From: JAUZOB01 sp963692465
GTDB taxonomy: Bacteria; Bacteroidota; Bacteroidia; Bacteroidales; Prolixibacteraceae
Length of the DNA: 64,000 bases
Reading direction: 5' to 3'
NCBI GenBank assembly: GCA_963692465.1
Contig: OY829943.1
Location: forward strand, 3,472,001 to 3,536,000
In this document: in pieces, positions 9,903 through 19,028 of the stretch
Numbering within the stretch: position 1 is the stretch's first letter
How the letters are laid out: every line of letters begins with the position of its first letter
Notes under the pieces: model-generated
What the model saw: the letters and a program-made list of their open reading frames with translations, nothing else
Database searches by the model: none
Told to the model about the DNA's origin: nothing
Program-made: the position numbers and the translations under genes

Positions 9903-12900
9903 ATGAAGACTTTTTTCACAACTTATAAAAACCCAATTACCGTTCTTATTCTTCTCGTTGTTTTCGGGGGAATGATGGCTTACAATAATTTACAAACAGC
10001 CCTTTTCCCTGAGATCACCTTTCCAAAAATAAAGATTATTGCAGATGCCGGACAGCAACCGGTCGGACAGATGATGCTATCGGTCACACGGACCCTTGAA
10101 GGTGCGGTTAAAAAGGTTCCCGACTTAAAAATGATCCATAGCACTACCAGTCGGGGAAGTTGCGAAATAAGCGCATATATGGATTGGAAGGCAGACATTG
10201 ATATCAGTCAGCAACGCATCGAATCGAAAATCAATGAAGTCCGTAACGAATTACCTCCCGGCATTCACATATCTGTTGAACGGATGAATCCTTCCATTCT
10301 TCCTGTCATCGGTTACTCATTGGACGCTCCGGGACTCTCGCCTATTGATCAGAAATTACTGGCACAATATACCATCAAACCCTTTCTTTCTCAGGTTGAA
10401 GGTGTTTCTGAAGTTCGGGTTATCGGAGGAAAAGCAAAAGAATATCAGGTTGCATTAAACCAGCAAAAGATGAGTACGCTGGGCGTTACTCCCGAAATGA
10501 TCAGTAATGCCTTAAGTCAGACCAATTTCATAAAATCAAATGGCTATCTGTCCGAATACCGGTACATGTACCTGTCGGTTACTGATGCCATTGTTAATTC
10601 AAAAGACAAACTCGAAAACCTGGTTATAAGAAATGACGGGAAACGCATTGTTTTGTTGAAGGACCTTGCAAAGGTACAGATTCAGGATGCCAAAGAATAT
10701 GTAAAAATCAATGACGGAGGCAAAGAATCCCTGCTCCTTGCGGTCATTAAACAACCGAATGCCAATCTGACTGAGCTATCTGTGAAGATGCAGAAAAAGG
10801 TAGAAGATCTTCATAAAATTCTGCCGCATGGAGTCTCTCTCAAACCTTACTATGTACAGGCTGATTTTGTAAAAAGCTCCGTTCACAGTGTGGTTGATTG
10901 TATCTGGATCGGATTACTGCTGGCAATTATTGTCGTAATTATTTTTCTGCGATCAGTCAAAGCAAGCGCTGTTATACTTCTGACTATTCCTCTTACACTC
11001 CTACTGACCCTAATCGTTCTATATGCCACCGGACAGGCTTTAAATATAATGACTCTTGGAGCCATTGCTGCCGCCATAGGTCTGATTATCGACGATGCGA
11101 TTGTAGTTGTCGAGCAAATACACCGCACTCATGAGGAAAATCCCGGAGAGCCGACTAATATTCTGGTGCAGAGGGCTATTCATTATCTTTTCCCTGCGAT
11201 GCTCGGGTCGTCATTGAGTACAATCGTTATTTTTCTTCCTTTTGTTCTGATGAGTGGAGTTGCCGGTGCCTATTTTAAAGTCATGACCAATACCATGATC
11301 ATTATTTTGGTTTGCTCATTTTTCGTCACTTGGATTATGCTTCCGGTCATCTATATGTTCTTAACCAAAAACTTTAAGCAACGTGTTCAACACACTCTGC
11401 CAGCATCTCATGAAGTGAAGAAACAGCAATGGGTCTCTTTTTTTATCAAAAGGCCGGTTATTAGTATTTGTTTCGTGCTGGCACTTATCACATCGGTTAT
11501 TTTCATTATTCCCCGCATTGAAACAGGTTTCCTTCCTGAAATGGATGAAGGAAGTATTGTAATGGACTATAGTTCTCCTTCGGGAACTTCTCTTGAAGAA
11601 ACCGATCGTATTCTGCGTAATGTAGAAACAATCATCACCAAAATTCCTGAAGTTGAAACCTATTCGAGAAGAACTGGTACACAAATGGGCTTTTTTATCA
11701 CCGAACCTAACCGCGGAGATTATCTGATTCAGTTGAAGAAGAACCGGAAACGGACAACTGATGAAGTAATTGATGAGATACGGACAAAAATAGAATCGAC
11801 ACAACCTGCATTGCGCATTGATTTCGGACAAGTAATCGGTGATATGTTAGGAGACCTGATGTCCTCTGTTCAACCGGTTGAAGTCAAGGTATTCGGTCCC
11901 GACCCACAGGTAATTCAAAAGGTATCCAAACAAGTTGCCGCTGAAATAGGCAAAGTGTCAGGAACTGCGGATGTATTCGACGGAATTGTAATAGCGGGTC
12001 CTTCAGTCTCTATCGCTCCTGATTTCACCATGCTGGCCCGTTATGGAATCACCCCGGCCAATCTTCAGTATCAACTTCAACTATCACTTGAAGGCAATAC
12101 GGCCGGAACGGTTCAGGATAAAGAGCAATTCTCCGACATTCGTTTAGTCTATCCCGGCAATAGGAAACAGAACTTGGAAGATGTCAGGCAATTACAGCTA
12201 TTTCTGCCCGACGGACATCTCATTCCGCTTAGCAGCATTGCAAAGATTAAAATCAATACCGGTGACGCCGAAATTGAACGCGAAGATTTGCAATCAGTCG
12301 GGGTCGTTACCAGTCGGCTTAATAATCGTGATCTTGGCAGTGTCATGAAAGATATTCAAAAAGAAGTGACTGAAAAGGTCTCCCTTCCACAAGGATACAG
12401 TATTGTATACGCCGGAGATTATGCCAATCAGCAACAGTCGTTTCATGAGTTGTTAATCATTTTGATTGTTGCCAGTTTGCTGGTCTTTTGTGTTATTCTC
12501 TTTCTTTTTAAAGACTTCCGGGTTGCGACGATTATCTTGTTTGTCGCGATGTTGGGAATCAGCGGTAGTTACCTGGGATTATTTTCTACTAATACGCCTC
12601 TTAATGTCGGTAGCTACACCGGACTCATTATGATTGTCGGGATTATCGGAGAGAATGCTATTTTCACATTTCTGCAGTTCCGGGAGTTCTATCGGGAGAC
12701 CCAAGATTTGGATCAGTCAATCGTTTTTGCAATCTCTACCCGCTTACGACCCAAACTGATGACCGCAGTGAGTACAATTATCGCATTAATGCCAATTGCC
12801 CTTGGTGTCGGAACCGGAGCACAAATGCATCAGCCCCTTGCAATAGCTGTGATCGGAGGTTTTCTAATAGCAATGCCCTTGCTTCTTATTGTTCTTCCGA

Positions 12901-12944
12901 CTCTGATCCGGATCATCTACCGGAACCATAGAGGGCCCGAATAG
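9903..12944 (+). CDS. RND-family efflux permease
   Basis: The inner-membrane proton-driven pump of the tripartite system, 1013 residues, a normal length. It shows the N-terminal helix, a large porter domain, the TM2-6 block, and a second repeat beginning near residue 515. The adjacent proton-relay aspartates are at about 397-398 in a LIIDDAIVVVEQ helix, as in AcrB/MexB-type and related pumps. The substrate cannot be read from sequence; either drugs or metals are possible. It ends the operon that starts with the two-component genes, and MarC converges on it. Confidence 0.94.
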   Translation: MKTFFTTYKNPITVLILLVVFGGMMAYNNLQTALFPEITFPKIKIIADAGQQPVGQMMLSVTRTLEGAVKKVPDLKMIHSTTSRGSCEISAYMDWKADIDISQQRIESKINEVRNELPPGIHISVERMNPSILPVIGYSLDAPGLSPIDQKLLAQYTIKPFLSQVEGVSEVRVIGGKAKEYQVALNQQKMSTLGVTPEMISNALSQTNFIKSNGYLSEYRYMYLSVTDAIVNSKDKLENLVIRNDGKRIVLLKDLAKVQIQDAKEYVKINDGGKESLLLAVIKQPNANLTELSVKMQKKVEDLHKILPHGVSLKPYYVQADFVKSSVHSVVDCIWIGLLLAIIVVIIFLRSVKASAVILLTIPLTLLLTLIVLYATGQALNIMTLGAIAAAIGLIIDDAIVVVEQIHRTHEENPGEPTNILVQRAIHYLFPAMLGSSLSTIVIFLPFVLMSGVAGAYFKVMTNTMIIILVCSFFVTWIMLPVIYMFLTKNFKQRVQHTLPASHEVKKQQWVSFFIKRPVISICFVLALITSVIFIIPRIETGFLPEMDEGSIVMDYSSPSGTSLEETDRILRNVETIITKIPEVETYSRRTGTQMGFFITEPNRGDYLIQLKKNRKRTTDEVIDEIRTKIESTQPALRIDFGQVIGDMLGDLMSSVQPVEVKVFGPDPQVIQKVSKQVAAEIGKVSGTADVFDGIVIAGPSVSIAPDFTMLARYGITPANLQYQLQLSLEGNTAGTVQDKEQFSDIRLVYPGNRKQNLEDVRQLQLFLPDGHLIPLSSIAKIKINTGDAEIEREDLQSVGVVTSRLNNRDLGSVMKDIQKEVTEKVSLPQGYSIVYAGDYANQQQSFHELLIILIVASLLVFCVILFLFKDFRVATIILFVAMLGISGSYLGLFSTNTPLNVGSYTGLIMIVGIIGENAIFTFLQFREFYRETQDLDQSIVFAISTRLRPKLMTAVSTIIALMPIALGVGTGAQMHQPLAIAVIGGFLIAMPLLLIVLPTLIRIIYRNHRGPE

Positions 12945-12977
12945 GTCACTGTACACAAGAACTGTCTTGTAGTTGGA

Positions 12978-13613
12978 TCAAAGTCCGTGGACGTGAATAA
13001 ACTGGAAAATTCCGTCGAAAATCATCTGTACTCCGATGGTTGCAATAATCAGACCGATGATGCGGACTAAGGCCGACATGATATTCAGGCGGATCATGAC
13101 TTTCCCGATCTTACGGGCATAAAGCATAATCACGAGATTAACGGCGATAGCTGCAAAAACAGCTGTTATCGTTAGCAAGGAACCATATTGAGCAGGGAAA
13201 GTAACCGTAGCTGTAATGGTACCCGGACCAGCAATCATCGGTACTGCAACCGGAACAGAAGAGACATCCTGAACCCGCATCTCCTTGCTTATTTTGATCA
13301 GGACCCCTTTTTGCAGAGCGATCCAACCGTTATAGAGAAGCACCATTCCGCAGGTAACCCTGAATGAGTACAATTCGATTTTGAAGATATAACTGAAGAT
13401 TACGTTTCCTAAAGTCAGAAAGACAATCAGGATAAAGAAAGCCGTAATGGATGATTTGATTGATAAGAACCGTGATTCTTTGTCCGTCAGCTGGTCCTGA
13501 AGAGAGGTAATGAGGAATATTTTCTGCACCGGATTAATCAATGCCAGCAGAGTCACAAAGACACTGGCAAAATATCCCAGATTCATCGTAAACAAGGTAT
13601 TAAAAGTAGTCAT
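12978..13613 (-). CDS. MarC/UPF0056-family integral membrane protein
   Basis: A 211-residue protein with six predicted hydrophobic segments and the MarC-type NPVGN-like region (here ALINPVQK) near residue 25. The family is annotated as a transporter or multiple-antibiotic-resistance related, but its function is not firmly established. It is transcribed towards the RND permease gene; the 33-bp gap contains a short ACAAGA/TCTTGT hairpin at 12955-12970 that may help end both transcripts. Confidence 0.88.
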   Translation of the reverse strand: MTTFNTLFTMNLGYFASVFVTLLALINPVQKIFLITSLQDQLTDKESRFLSIKSSITAFFILIVFLTLGNVIFSYIFKIELYSFRVTCGMVLLYNGWIALQKGVLIKISKEMRVQDVSSVPVAVPMIAGPGTITATVTFPAQYGSLLTITAVFAAIAVNLVIMLYARKIGKVMIRLNIMSALVRIIGLIIATIGVQMIFDGIFQFIHVHGL

Positions 13614-13839
13614 TGAATTTCGATTGAAGATCTTATTGTAAAAATAAGAACATCTGTTGATAAACCACTTATCTTGTCCGACAAAGTTTAAAAAGAGCTT
13701 GCTACATTTTCCCGTGACCAGCGACCTCTGATTATTATATTTTAGTTATTCAATCCCAATAATCGTATTGTCCACAGGGTCAAACAACAAGAAGGATAGA
13801 AGAATTCTTACTTTTGTATCTGATTGATAAAATAGAGAT

Positions 13840-14619
13840 ATGATAAATGCCATTTTTTTCGATATTGATGGAACGCTGGTTAGTTTTAAAACCCACGCTG
13901 TTCCGCAGTCAGCCATTGACGCGATAACCGAGGTCAGAAAAAAAGGTATTAAAGTCTTTATCGCCACCGGAAGATCGTTAATGCAAATAAATAATCTGAA
14001 AGGCCTTACAATTGACGGATATATTACACTCAATGGCGGATATTGCACAACAGGAACGGGAGAACTGATCTATAAAAAAGGAATTTCACCAGAAGACATC
14101 AAGTCGCTGATTCGATACCAGGAAGAACAAGAACAATTTCCCTGCTCTTTTGTATGTGAGGATGAAATATTTGTCAACGCTATAAACGATACGGTAACCC
14201 AAGTAGCTGAAGAACTGAATTATCCGGTCCCTCCTCTGAAAGATATCCGGAAAGCCTTAACGAAGGAAGTTTTTCAGATTGTAGCATATTTCGATAGCAA
14301 GCAAGAGAAGCAGATTATGCAAACAGCACTACCTCATTGTCATGCAACCCGGTGGAATTCGCGATTCACTGATATAATTGCTGCCGGCAACAGCAAACAG
14401 ACCGGTATTGATGAGATTATAGCCTATTACGGCATTAAGCTCAGTGAAACCATGGCTTTTGGTGATGGAGGAAATGACATTTCAATGTTGAGGCATGCAG
14501 CTCAGAGCATTGCAATGGGCAATGCCAATGAAGACGTAAAGCAGGCTGCAAACTATATAACCGATTCCGTAGACGAAAACGGCATCTGGAATGCACTCAA
14601 ACACTATCATGTTATCTGA
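13840..14619 (+). CDS. Cof-type HAD-IIB family phosphatase
   Basis: A cytosolic haloacid-dehalogenase phosphatase of 259 residues. HAD motif I is DIDGTL at residues 8-13 (nucleophile D8), motif II is the ATGRS stretch near residue 45, and motif IV is GDGGND near residue 208, followed by an AMGNA segment typical of the Cof/YidA group. These enzymes dephosphorylate small sugar or cofactor phosphates; the substrate here is unknown. It appears to be a single-gene unit. Confidence 0.93.
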   Translation: MINAIFFDIDGTLVSFKTHAVPQSAIDAITEVRKKGIKVFIATGRSLMQINNLKGLTIDGYITLNGGYCTTGTGELIYKKGISPEDIKSLIRYQEEQEQFPCSFVCEDEIFVNAINDTVTQVAEELNYPVPPLKDIRKALTKEVFQIVAYFDSKQEKQIMQTALPHCHATRWNSRFTDIIAAGNSKQTGIDEIIAYYGIKLSETMAFGDGGNDISMLRHAAQSIAMGNANEDVKQAANYITDSVDENGIWNALKHYHVI

Positions 14620-14683
14620 TATAATTGAGTCATTCGGTTATAGTGCTTGCATCCGATAGACTGGTACCACTCATAGCGTTTTT

Positions 14684-15367
14684 TCAGTTTTGAGGGAAAT
14701 ATTTAGAAATGCTATTCCAAATCCGCAATGCGATATTTCTCATTCCCTTATCTGATGGATGATTGGCTACCGCTCCATTCGTGAACCTTCCTTTTGCAGT
14801 GTTGGTTGCATCATTAAATAAAGAGGTGATTGAAACGAAATCATACCCTCCGTCAGTGGCTACTTGCTTAATAACTTTATTGGCATTCGGTTTTGGCCAG
14901 AACCCATCTACAATTATTTTAACCGCCTGATTTTTAGGATCAATATATTTAAGCAACAGCTTATAATGACCAATAAAATCATAATTGAGTGTCGTATTAT
15001 CATCTATGTTCTCCGATATTTTAACAATAATCATGTCGGGCCTAAAGTCCTGAAGAGATTTTAATTCTTCCAGATTATAAGTTGCATATTTAAACTCGAA
15101 TGCCGCAATATTTCGGGATTTAACCACGGCATGGTTATCTTTGGCGTGAATCATACGGGTTAACACATGTACAAAGTCACTATCTCTGCATGATGCTGCC
15201 ATTCCCCAGGTGCCCGTCCAACCAATATCAGGACTCGATTCATGAGCAACGATACTATTTCCCAGAATAAGTATCTTATTGATTTTTTTATGCTTTGCGC
15301 CCTGTACATCCAAAGTAAAAAAGCAACCCAAAGCGATAAATAGCAGAATTATTCTTTTTAATTTCAT
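14684..15367 (-). CDS. Secreted SGNH/GDSL-like hydrolase
   Basis: A 227-residue protein with a signal peptide (cleavage near residue 23) and an SGNH-hydrolase-like layout. Block I appears as ILGNSIV, with Asn replacing the usual Asp of GDS. The C-terminal block is NHPSDKGM, with the probable catalytic His. Members act as secreted esterases or deacetylases. The substrate is not evident, and there is no carbohydrate operon directly beside it. The function is inferred from the fold motifs only. Confidence 0.68.
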   Translation of the reverse strand: MKLKRIILLFIALGCFFTLDVQGAKHKKINKILILGNSIVAHESSPDIGWTGTWGMAASCRDSDFVHVLTRMIHAKDNHAVVKSRNIAAFEFKYATYNLEELKSLQDFRPDMIIVKISENIDDNTTLNYDFIGHYKLLLKYIDPKNQAVKIIVDGFWPKPNANKVIKQVATDGGYDFVSITSLFNDATNTAKGRFTNGAVANHPSDKGMRNIALRIWNSISKYFPQN

Positions 15368-15486
15368 AGCACTCTGACTTTTAAATAATTATTCGAAGTT
15401 ACGATATAAATCAATCCTTTTCTAATATTTCTGTCGCCACAAAAGGTAATAGAAATCTCCATTGTTAATCTAATTCAATAAAAAAC

Positions 15487-15500
15487 TTGATCTAAATCAA
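15487..15500. promoter_or_regulatory. FNR/CRP-type palindromic site
   Basis: The sequence TTGAT-CTAA-ATCAA matches the FNR consensus TTGAT-N4-ATCAA at every specified position. It lies 98 bp upstream of the ferredoxin start, and about 70 bp upstream of the -7 box at 15556. It implies control by an FNR/CRP-family regulator, plausibly in response to oxygen or redox state. Confidence 0.72.
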
Positions 15501-15555
15501 CCCATTACTTGTTGCGTTGAGGTCTAATGTTCTTTAATAATAATGTTTTACGGTG

Positions 15556-15563
15556 TAGGTTTG
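15556..15563 (+). promoter_or_regulatory. Bacteroidota-type -7 promoter box (TAGGTTTG)
   Basis: A full match to the TAnnTTTG element recognised by the Bacteroidota primary sigma factor, 35 bp before the ferredoxin ATG. No clear TTTG -33 element is present, which is consistent with a promoter that needs an activator such as the one binding 15487-15500. Confidence 0.6.
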
Positions 15564-15597
15564 TATTCTAACAATTGAAACACTAACAACATTATTT

Positions 15598-15783
15598 ATG
15601 GCATTTACAATTAGTCGATTAGCCTGTCCTCAAAACCATCGCTGTCCACTTATTCGTGTTTGTCCGGTCGGGGCAATCACACAAGATGGATTCGGACTGC
15701 CCGTTATAGATGAAGCAAAATGTGTTGAATGCGGGAAATGCATGAGATATTGTCCGTTGAAAGCTGTAACCAAAAAAAATTAA
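15598..15783 (+). CDS. Small 4Fe-4S ferredoxin-type protein
   Basis: A 61-residue iron-sulfur protein. The C-terminal half has a classical CxxCxxCxxxCP cluster motif (C42, C45, C48, C52). The N-terminal half has a second, irregularly spaced set of cysteines (C10, C16, C22-P), so it may hold one or two clusters. A role in anaerobic electron transfer is inferred from the FNR-type site upstream. A DUF6132 protein gene follows after 16 bp and probably shares the transcript. Confidence 0.87.
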   Translation: MAFTISRLACPQNHRCPLIRVCPVGAITQDGFGLPVIDEAKCVECGKCMRYCPLKAVTKKN

Positions 15784-15799
15784 AAAAGATATACGCTAT

Positions 15800-16045
15800 A
15801 TGGAAAAGAATTGCAAAGTACAATCAAGACCCAAAACAGTAAAGGGGTTCTTTACATCGTGGTATTTCTGGAAACCTTTTTTAGCTGTTTTAATAGGAGG
15901 CACCGTTGGTTTCTTATATTATTATTTTGAAGGTTGTTCTTCGGGGCAATGTGTTCTGACCGGCAATCCATATATGAGCATCATCTGGGGTGGTTTACTT
16001 GGTTTGTTTTTAGTTAAAAGCCCATGCAGCAGAGGCCGATGTTAA
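15800..16045 (+). CDS. DUF6132 family small membrane protein
   Basis: An 81-residue protein with two hydrophobic segments (about 24-45 and 60-76). Between them is the family signature GCSSGQCVLTGNPYMS, with its paired cysteines. Function unknown. It is cotranscribed with the ferredoxin gene and thus probably under the same FNR-type control, which hints at a redox or sulfur-related role. The end of the gene lies in a GCAGAGG/CCTCTGC inverted repeat (16029-16035 and 16051-16057) that could act in termination. Confidence 0.8.
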   Translation: MEKNCKVQSRPKTVKGFFTSWYFWKPFLAVLIGGTVGFLYYYFEGCSSGQCVLTGNPYMSIIWGGLLGLFLVKSPCSRGRC

Positions 16046-16087
16046 TCAACCCTCTGCCGGCTTGCCTTTATTAAGTCCTCTCTATTT

Positions 16088-16134
16088 TTTGTTTTTTATT
16101 TCTGTTTTTCACTATATTTGTGTAAAAACAGAAA
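16088..16134 (+). promoter_or_regulatory. abiE promoter enclosed in an inverted-repeat operator
   Basis: A canonical promoter is visible: TTTG at 16088-16091, 21 bp, then TATATTTG at 16113-16120. An inverted repeat, TTTCTGTTTTT at 16099-16109 and AAAAACAGAAA at 16124-16134, brackets the -7 box and ends 4 bp before the ATG. AbiEi proteins are known to repress their own operon by binding inverted repeats, so this is the likely operator. Confidence 0.78.
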
Positions 16135-16138
16135 TAAA

Positions 16139-16756
16139 ATGAGCTATTTAGACTTCCGAAATCAGTTTTATACTTTGGGCTGTTTCAATATCCATCAGGT
16201 AAATGCATGGCAACCCAATTTTGACAAGAATAGTATATCACGTTGGTCGAAGAAGAATCTCTTAGTCAAATTGAGGAATGGATATTACAGCTTTCCCGAA
16301 TACTTAAGTCAATCCGGCTTTGCATTTTACATTTCGAACCGAATTTATCGACCATCCTATATCAGCTTACATTCTGCATTGGCTTTTTATGGTATGATTC
16401 CGGAAGCTGTTGTTCAAATAACAGCTGTAACATCCCTAAAAACAGCTGTTTTTAAGAATGCATTCGGGATGTATTCCTACAAAAGCATTCAACCCAATTT
16501 ACTGTTCGGATACGAGATGAAGTCTTTTCCCGATGATCGTTCCTTGCTATTTGCACAGCCTGAAAAAGCGCTATTAGACTTGCTATACCTATACCCTTTT
16601 TATAATACGCCTCAGGAATTCGAAGATCTTCGTATGGATGGTGATTATATGCAGGAAGATTTGAATCTCGAACGATTGAATGCATACACTGAAAGATTTC
16701 AAAGTAAGGTATTAGACAGACGAATAAAGCTTTTATTAAAAACTTACGGATTATGA
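16139..16756 (+). CDS. abiEi: AbiEi-type antitoxin / transcriptional repressor
   Basis: The antitoxin of a type IV AbiE toxin-antitoxin system, about 205 residues from the ATG at 16139. The N-terminal part is the winged-helix region (SRWSKKNLLVKLRNGYYSF), followed by the AbiEi C-terminal domain with SLHSALAFYG and EKALLDLLYL segments. I reject the upstream TTG at 16118 because it lies inside the promoter. The stop overlaps the toxin start (ATGA), which is usual for AbiE pairs. AbiEi autoregulates, in agreement with the palindrome just upstream. Confidence 0.87.
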   Translation: MSYLDFRNQFYTLGCFNIHQVNAWQPNFDKNSISRWSKKNLLVKLRNGYYSFPEYLSQSGFAFYISNRIYRPSYISLHSALAFYGMIPEAVVQITAVTSLKTAVFKNAFGMYSYKSIQPNLLFGYEMKSFPDDRSLLFAQPEKALLDLLYLYPFYNTPQEFEDLRMDGDYMQEDLNLERLNAYTERFQSKVLDRRIKLLLKTYGL

Positions 16757-17538
16757 TTCAGTTAGAACAAATAAAAAATTTCTTTCCTCCTGATATAAGG
16801 AATAACCCCACACACCAGAAATATATTCTAAAAGAGTATTTACAATTGATGATTCTTGATTTTTTGTCAACAACCCAATATGTAGAAAAAATTACTTTTA
16901 TTGGCGGGACAAGCCTTCGTCTGATTAAAGGAATAGACCGTTTTTCTGAAGGTTTAGATTTCGATTGTAAACGATTAACTCATGAGGAATTTAATCAGAT
17001 GACAGATGCCGTTTTATCTTTCCTGCAACGATCCGGACTCAAAGCAGAAATCAAGGATAAAGTCAACAGTAAATTAAAAGCATTTCGCAGGAATATCTAT
17101 TTCCCGGAATTATTATTTGATCTGAATTTATCAGGATATAAAGAAGAGCGTTTTTTAATCAAATTAGAAAGTCAGGATCAGCAAGTTATTTACAATCCTA
17201 TAAATGTAAATATTAAGGGATGTGGTTTTTTCTTTCCTTTTCCTGTCCCTCCTGATGAGATTTTATGTGCAATGAAGTTATCAGCTCTTCTTTCCAGGCA
17301 AAAAGGTCGTGATTTTTATGATGCTATTTTTTTACTGAGTCAAACGACTCCTGACTATCACTTCCTGTCAGTTAAATGTGGAATTCATAATCTGGAAGAA
17401 TTAAAAGTAGCAATCAACGAGACAATTGCCAATGTTGATTTAAAGAATAAATCAAAAGATTTTGAACATCTGCTGTTTCAAAAAGCCAATGCAAAGAAGA
17501 TTCTATTATTTAAAGAATTTATAAATGATATTCATTAA
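16753..17538 (+). CDS. abiEii: AbiEii-type nucleotidyltransferase toxin
   Basis: The toxin half of the AbiE pair, 261 residues. AbiEii toxins belong to the nucleotidyltransferase superfamily and block growth until countered by AbiEi. The GGTSLRL motif is at residues 51-57, and the acidic segment reads SEGLDFD at about 65-71. The family usually has SEDLDFD there, so the first acidic residue of the metal-binding pair appears to be Gly67; D69 and D71 remain. A KGRDFYD segment follows near 180. The gene could encode a weakened or altered enzyme. Confidence 0.85.
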   Translation: MIQLEQIKNFFPPDIRNNPTHQKYILKEYLQLMILDFLSTTQYVEKITFIGGTSLRLIKGIDRFSEGLDFDCKRLTHEEFNQMTDAVLSFLQRSGLKAEIKDKVNSKLKAFRRNIYFPELLFDLNLSGYKEERFLIKLESQDQQVIYNPINVNIKGCGFFFPFPVPPDEILCAMKLSALLSRQKGRDFYDAIFLLSQTTPDYHFLSVKCGIHNLEELKVAINETIANVDLKNKSKDFEHLLFQKANAKKILLFKEFINDIH

Positions 17539-17603
17539 TGACCTTGTCTTCAGTGCAAGGGAAGATCTATAAACAGAATGAATTCTTTTGTTCTAAAAAA
17601 ACA

Positions 17604-17638
17604 AAACGAGATGTAATGTCTTGCATTACACCTCGTTT
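17604..17638 (-). terminator. Intrinsic terminator of the PUL operon
   Basis: A 15-bp stem with one mismatch (17604-17618 and 17624-17638) and a 5-nt loop. Read on the minus strand it is followed by TTTTGTTTTTTT. It lies 59 bp beyond the GH43-like stop codon and probably also halts transcripts from the abiE side. Confidence 0.82.
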
Positions 17639-17696
17639 AAGATCGTTGAGTTTAGGCTTTACTATAACCCAGATACGTTTCCTTCCGGAACCAATA

Positions 17697-18959
17697 CTAC
17701 TCGATCGGTTTTACTTCAATTGATCCGTCTTTATTCCAGACTAATTTTCTGAACTCTAAAAAGTGAAGTCCATTCTTTATATGAGATATTAAAGAGATAT
17801 ACCATTGTCCTTTAAATTTCAACACCTCAGTAGCCGATACTCCGCTAATAAGGGTCATCTTATCTACCGGAACTTCATGCCAGCCTTTAACCGGATCTTT
17901 ACTCGTCAGGTAAACAACTCCATGCCGGTAATTCGTATAGATCATATAATAAGTTCCCTTGTGCTTTACCACAAATGGCGATTCGGGAGGGATATTCAGA
18001 CTCTGTTCCAACTTGATAAATCCCTCGTCTTTCCAGTGCATCAAATCCTTTGAACTCGAAATTCCCGCACACTGTTCCTGTTGGTGCGTATCAGGATTCA
18101 TCCTCATCGAGGTATAATAGCAATAATACTTGCGACCATCCTTTAATACCATCGGATCTCTGCAATCCGACCATTTGTTTTGGTTGTAAACCCCGTCAGC
18201 CCAGTGTCCCGGGGTGATCATCGGATTCTTCTCATAACGCTTCCAGGTGTACAAATCTTTGGATGTTGCCAGACAAACCGACTGACAGACATTCGGATTA
18301 ACACCGGCATAGAACATATAATACAACCCATGACGTTTCAGAATATACGGAGCCCACACCTGAAACCGGTCGCATCCCGAATCCGGACATTGGAGCACCG
18401 GTTTCTCAACTTTCCAGTTCTTCAGATCTTTGCTTACCGCATGCCCGAAATTATATAGATGGTAAACCGGCCAATCGGTTGAGGCAATCCCCCTGATGTA
18501 GAATACATGATAGAGACCTCCTTTTTTAACGAAAGCATGATCCGTGACGTAACCGCCCGGTTCGGCGTATTTGCCTTCGAACGGGTCTTTCCCTTCCTGC
18601 AACGTTTTCAGGTAACCCTTTGCCTGAGCAATCATATCTACTGCCGGATCATAAGTTTTCCAGTCAAATGTTTTCTCCCACGAAGGCTTCAAGTTGCAAA
18701 CTTTTTGTTCTGCCCGGTTTAGCAACTCTTCAATAATCCAGGCCGCTTTGTTCTGATTCTCAATGGTCATTCCTTCCAAACGCATCGTACGGGCTTCCGA
18801 CAAGTCATTCCGAAGAGAAGAAATCTCTTTGATTTGTTCCTGTTCCGATTCGGAGAGCGACTTGTTTTCCTGAGCTTTAGCCGAAGAAAACGGCATCAAA
18901 TTCATAATCCCCGTAAAAAGCAGGGAAACCAAAATTCCAGATAGAAATTTTCTTTTCAT
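17697..18959 (-). CDS. Secreted GH43-like five-bladed beta-propeller glycosidase
   Basis: A 420-residue exported protein with a signal peptide (cleavage near AKAQ, residue 30), a helical N-terminal stretch of about 100 residues, then a five-bladed propeller of the GH43/GH32 type. Recurrent blade motifs include FGHAVSKDLKNW, SKDLYTWKRY and SKDLMHWKDE, and a WSDCRDPMVLKDG segment supplies an RDP motif often seen in GH43. It would hydrolyse a plant or host glycan in the periplasm or at the surface. It is the last gene of the PUL. The exact family and substrate cannot be fixed here. Confidence 0.78.
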   Translation of the reverse strand: MKRKFLSGILVSLLFTGIMNLMPFSSAKAQENKSLSESEQEQIKEISSLRNDLSEARTMRLEGMTIENQNKAAWIIEELLNRAEQKVCNLKPSWEKTFDWKTYDPAVDMIAQAKGYLKTLQEGKDPFEGKYAEPGGYVTDHAFVKKGGLYHVFYIRGIASTDWPVYHLYNFGHAVSKDLKNWKVEKPVLQCPDSGCDRFQVWAPYILKRHGLYYMFYAGVNPNVCQSVCLATSKDLYTWKRYEKNPMITPGHWADGVYNQNKWSDCRDPMVLKDGRKYYCYYTSMRMNPDTHQQEQCAGISSSKDLMHWKDEGFIKLEQSLNIPPESPFVVKHKGTYYMIYTNYRHGVVYLTSKDPVKGWHEVPVDKMTLISGVSATEVLKFKGQWYISLISHIKNGLHFLEFRKLVWNKDGSIEVKPIE

Positions 18960-19028
18960 TATTTCAAGTAGTAATATAGGTTATTAGTTTTTCTAAAATC
19001 AGCAACAAATATCGTTTTTTATATCTGT

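Noticed and set aside
11361..11831. 156-codon minus-strand frame inside the RND permease gene
   Set aside because: Shadow of the permease coding sequence; the + strand frame has clear family motifs and this one has none.
16118..16138. TTG start giving a longer AbiEi protein
   Set aside because: The codon lies within the -7 box and operator, so it cannot be translated from the visible promoter.
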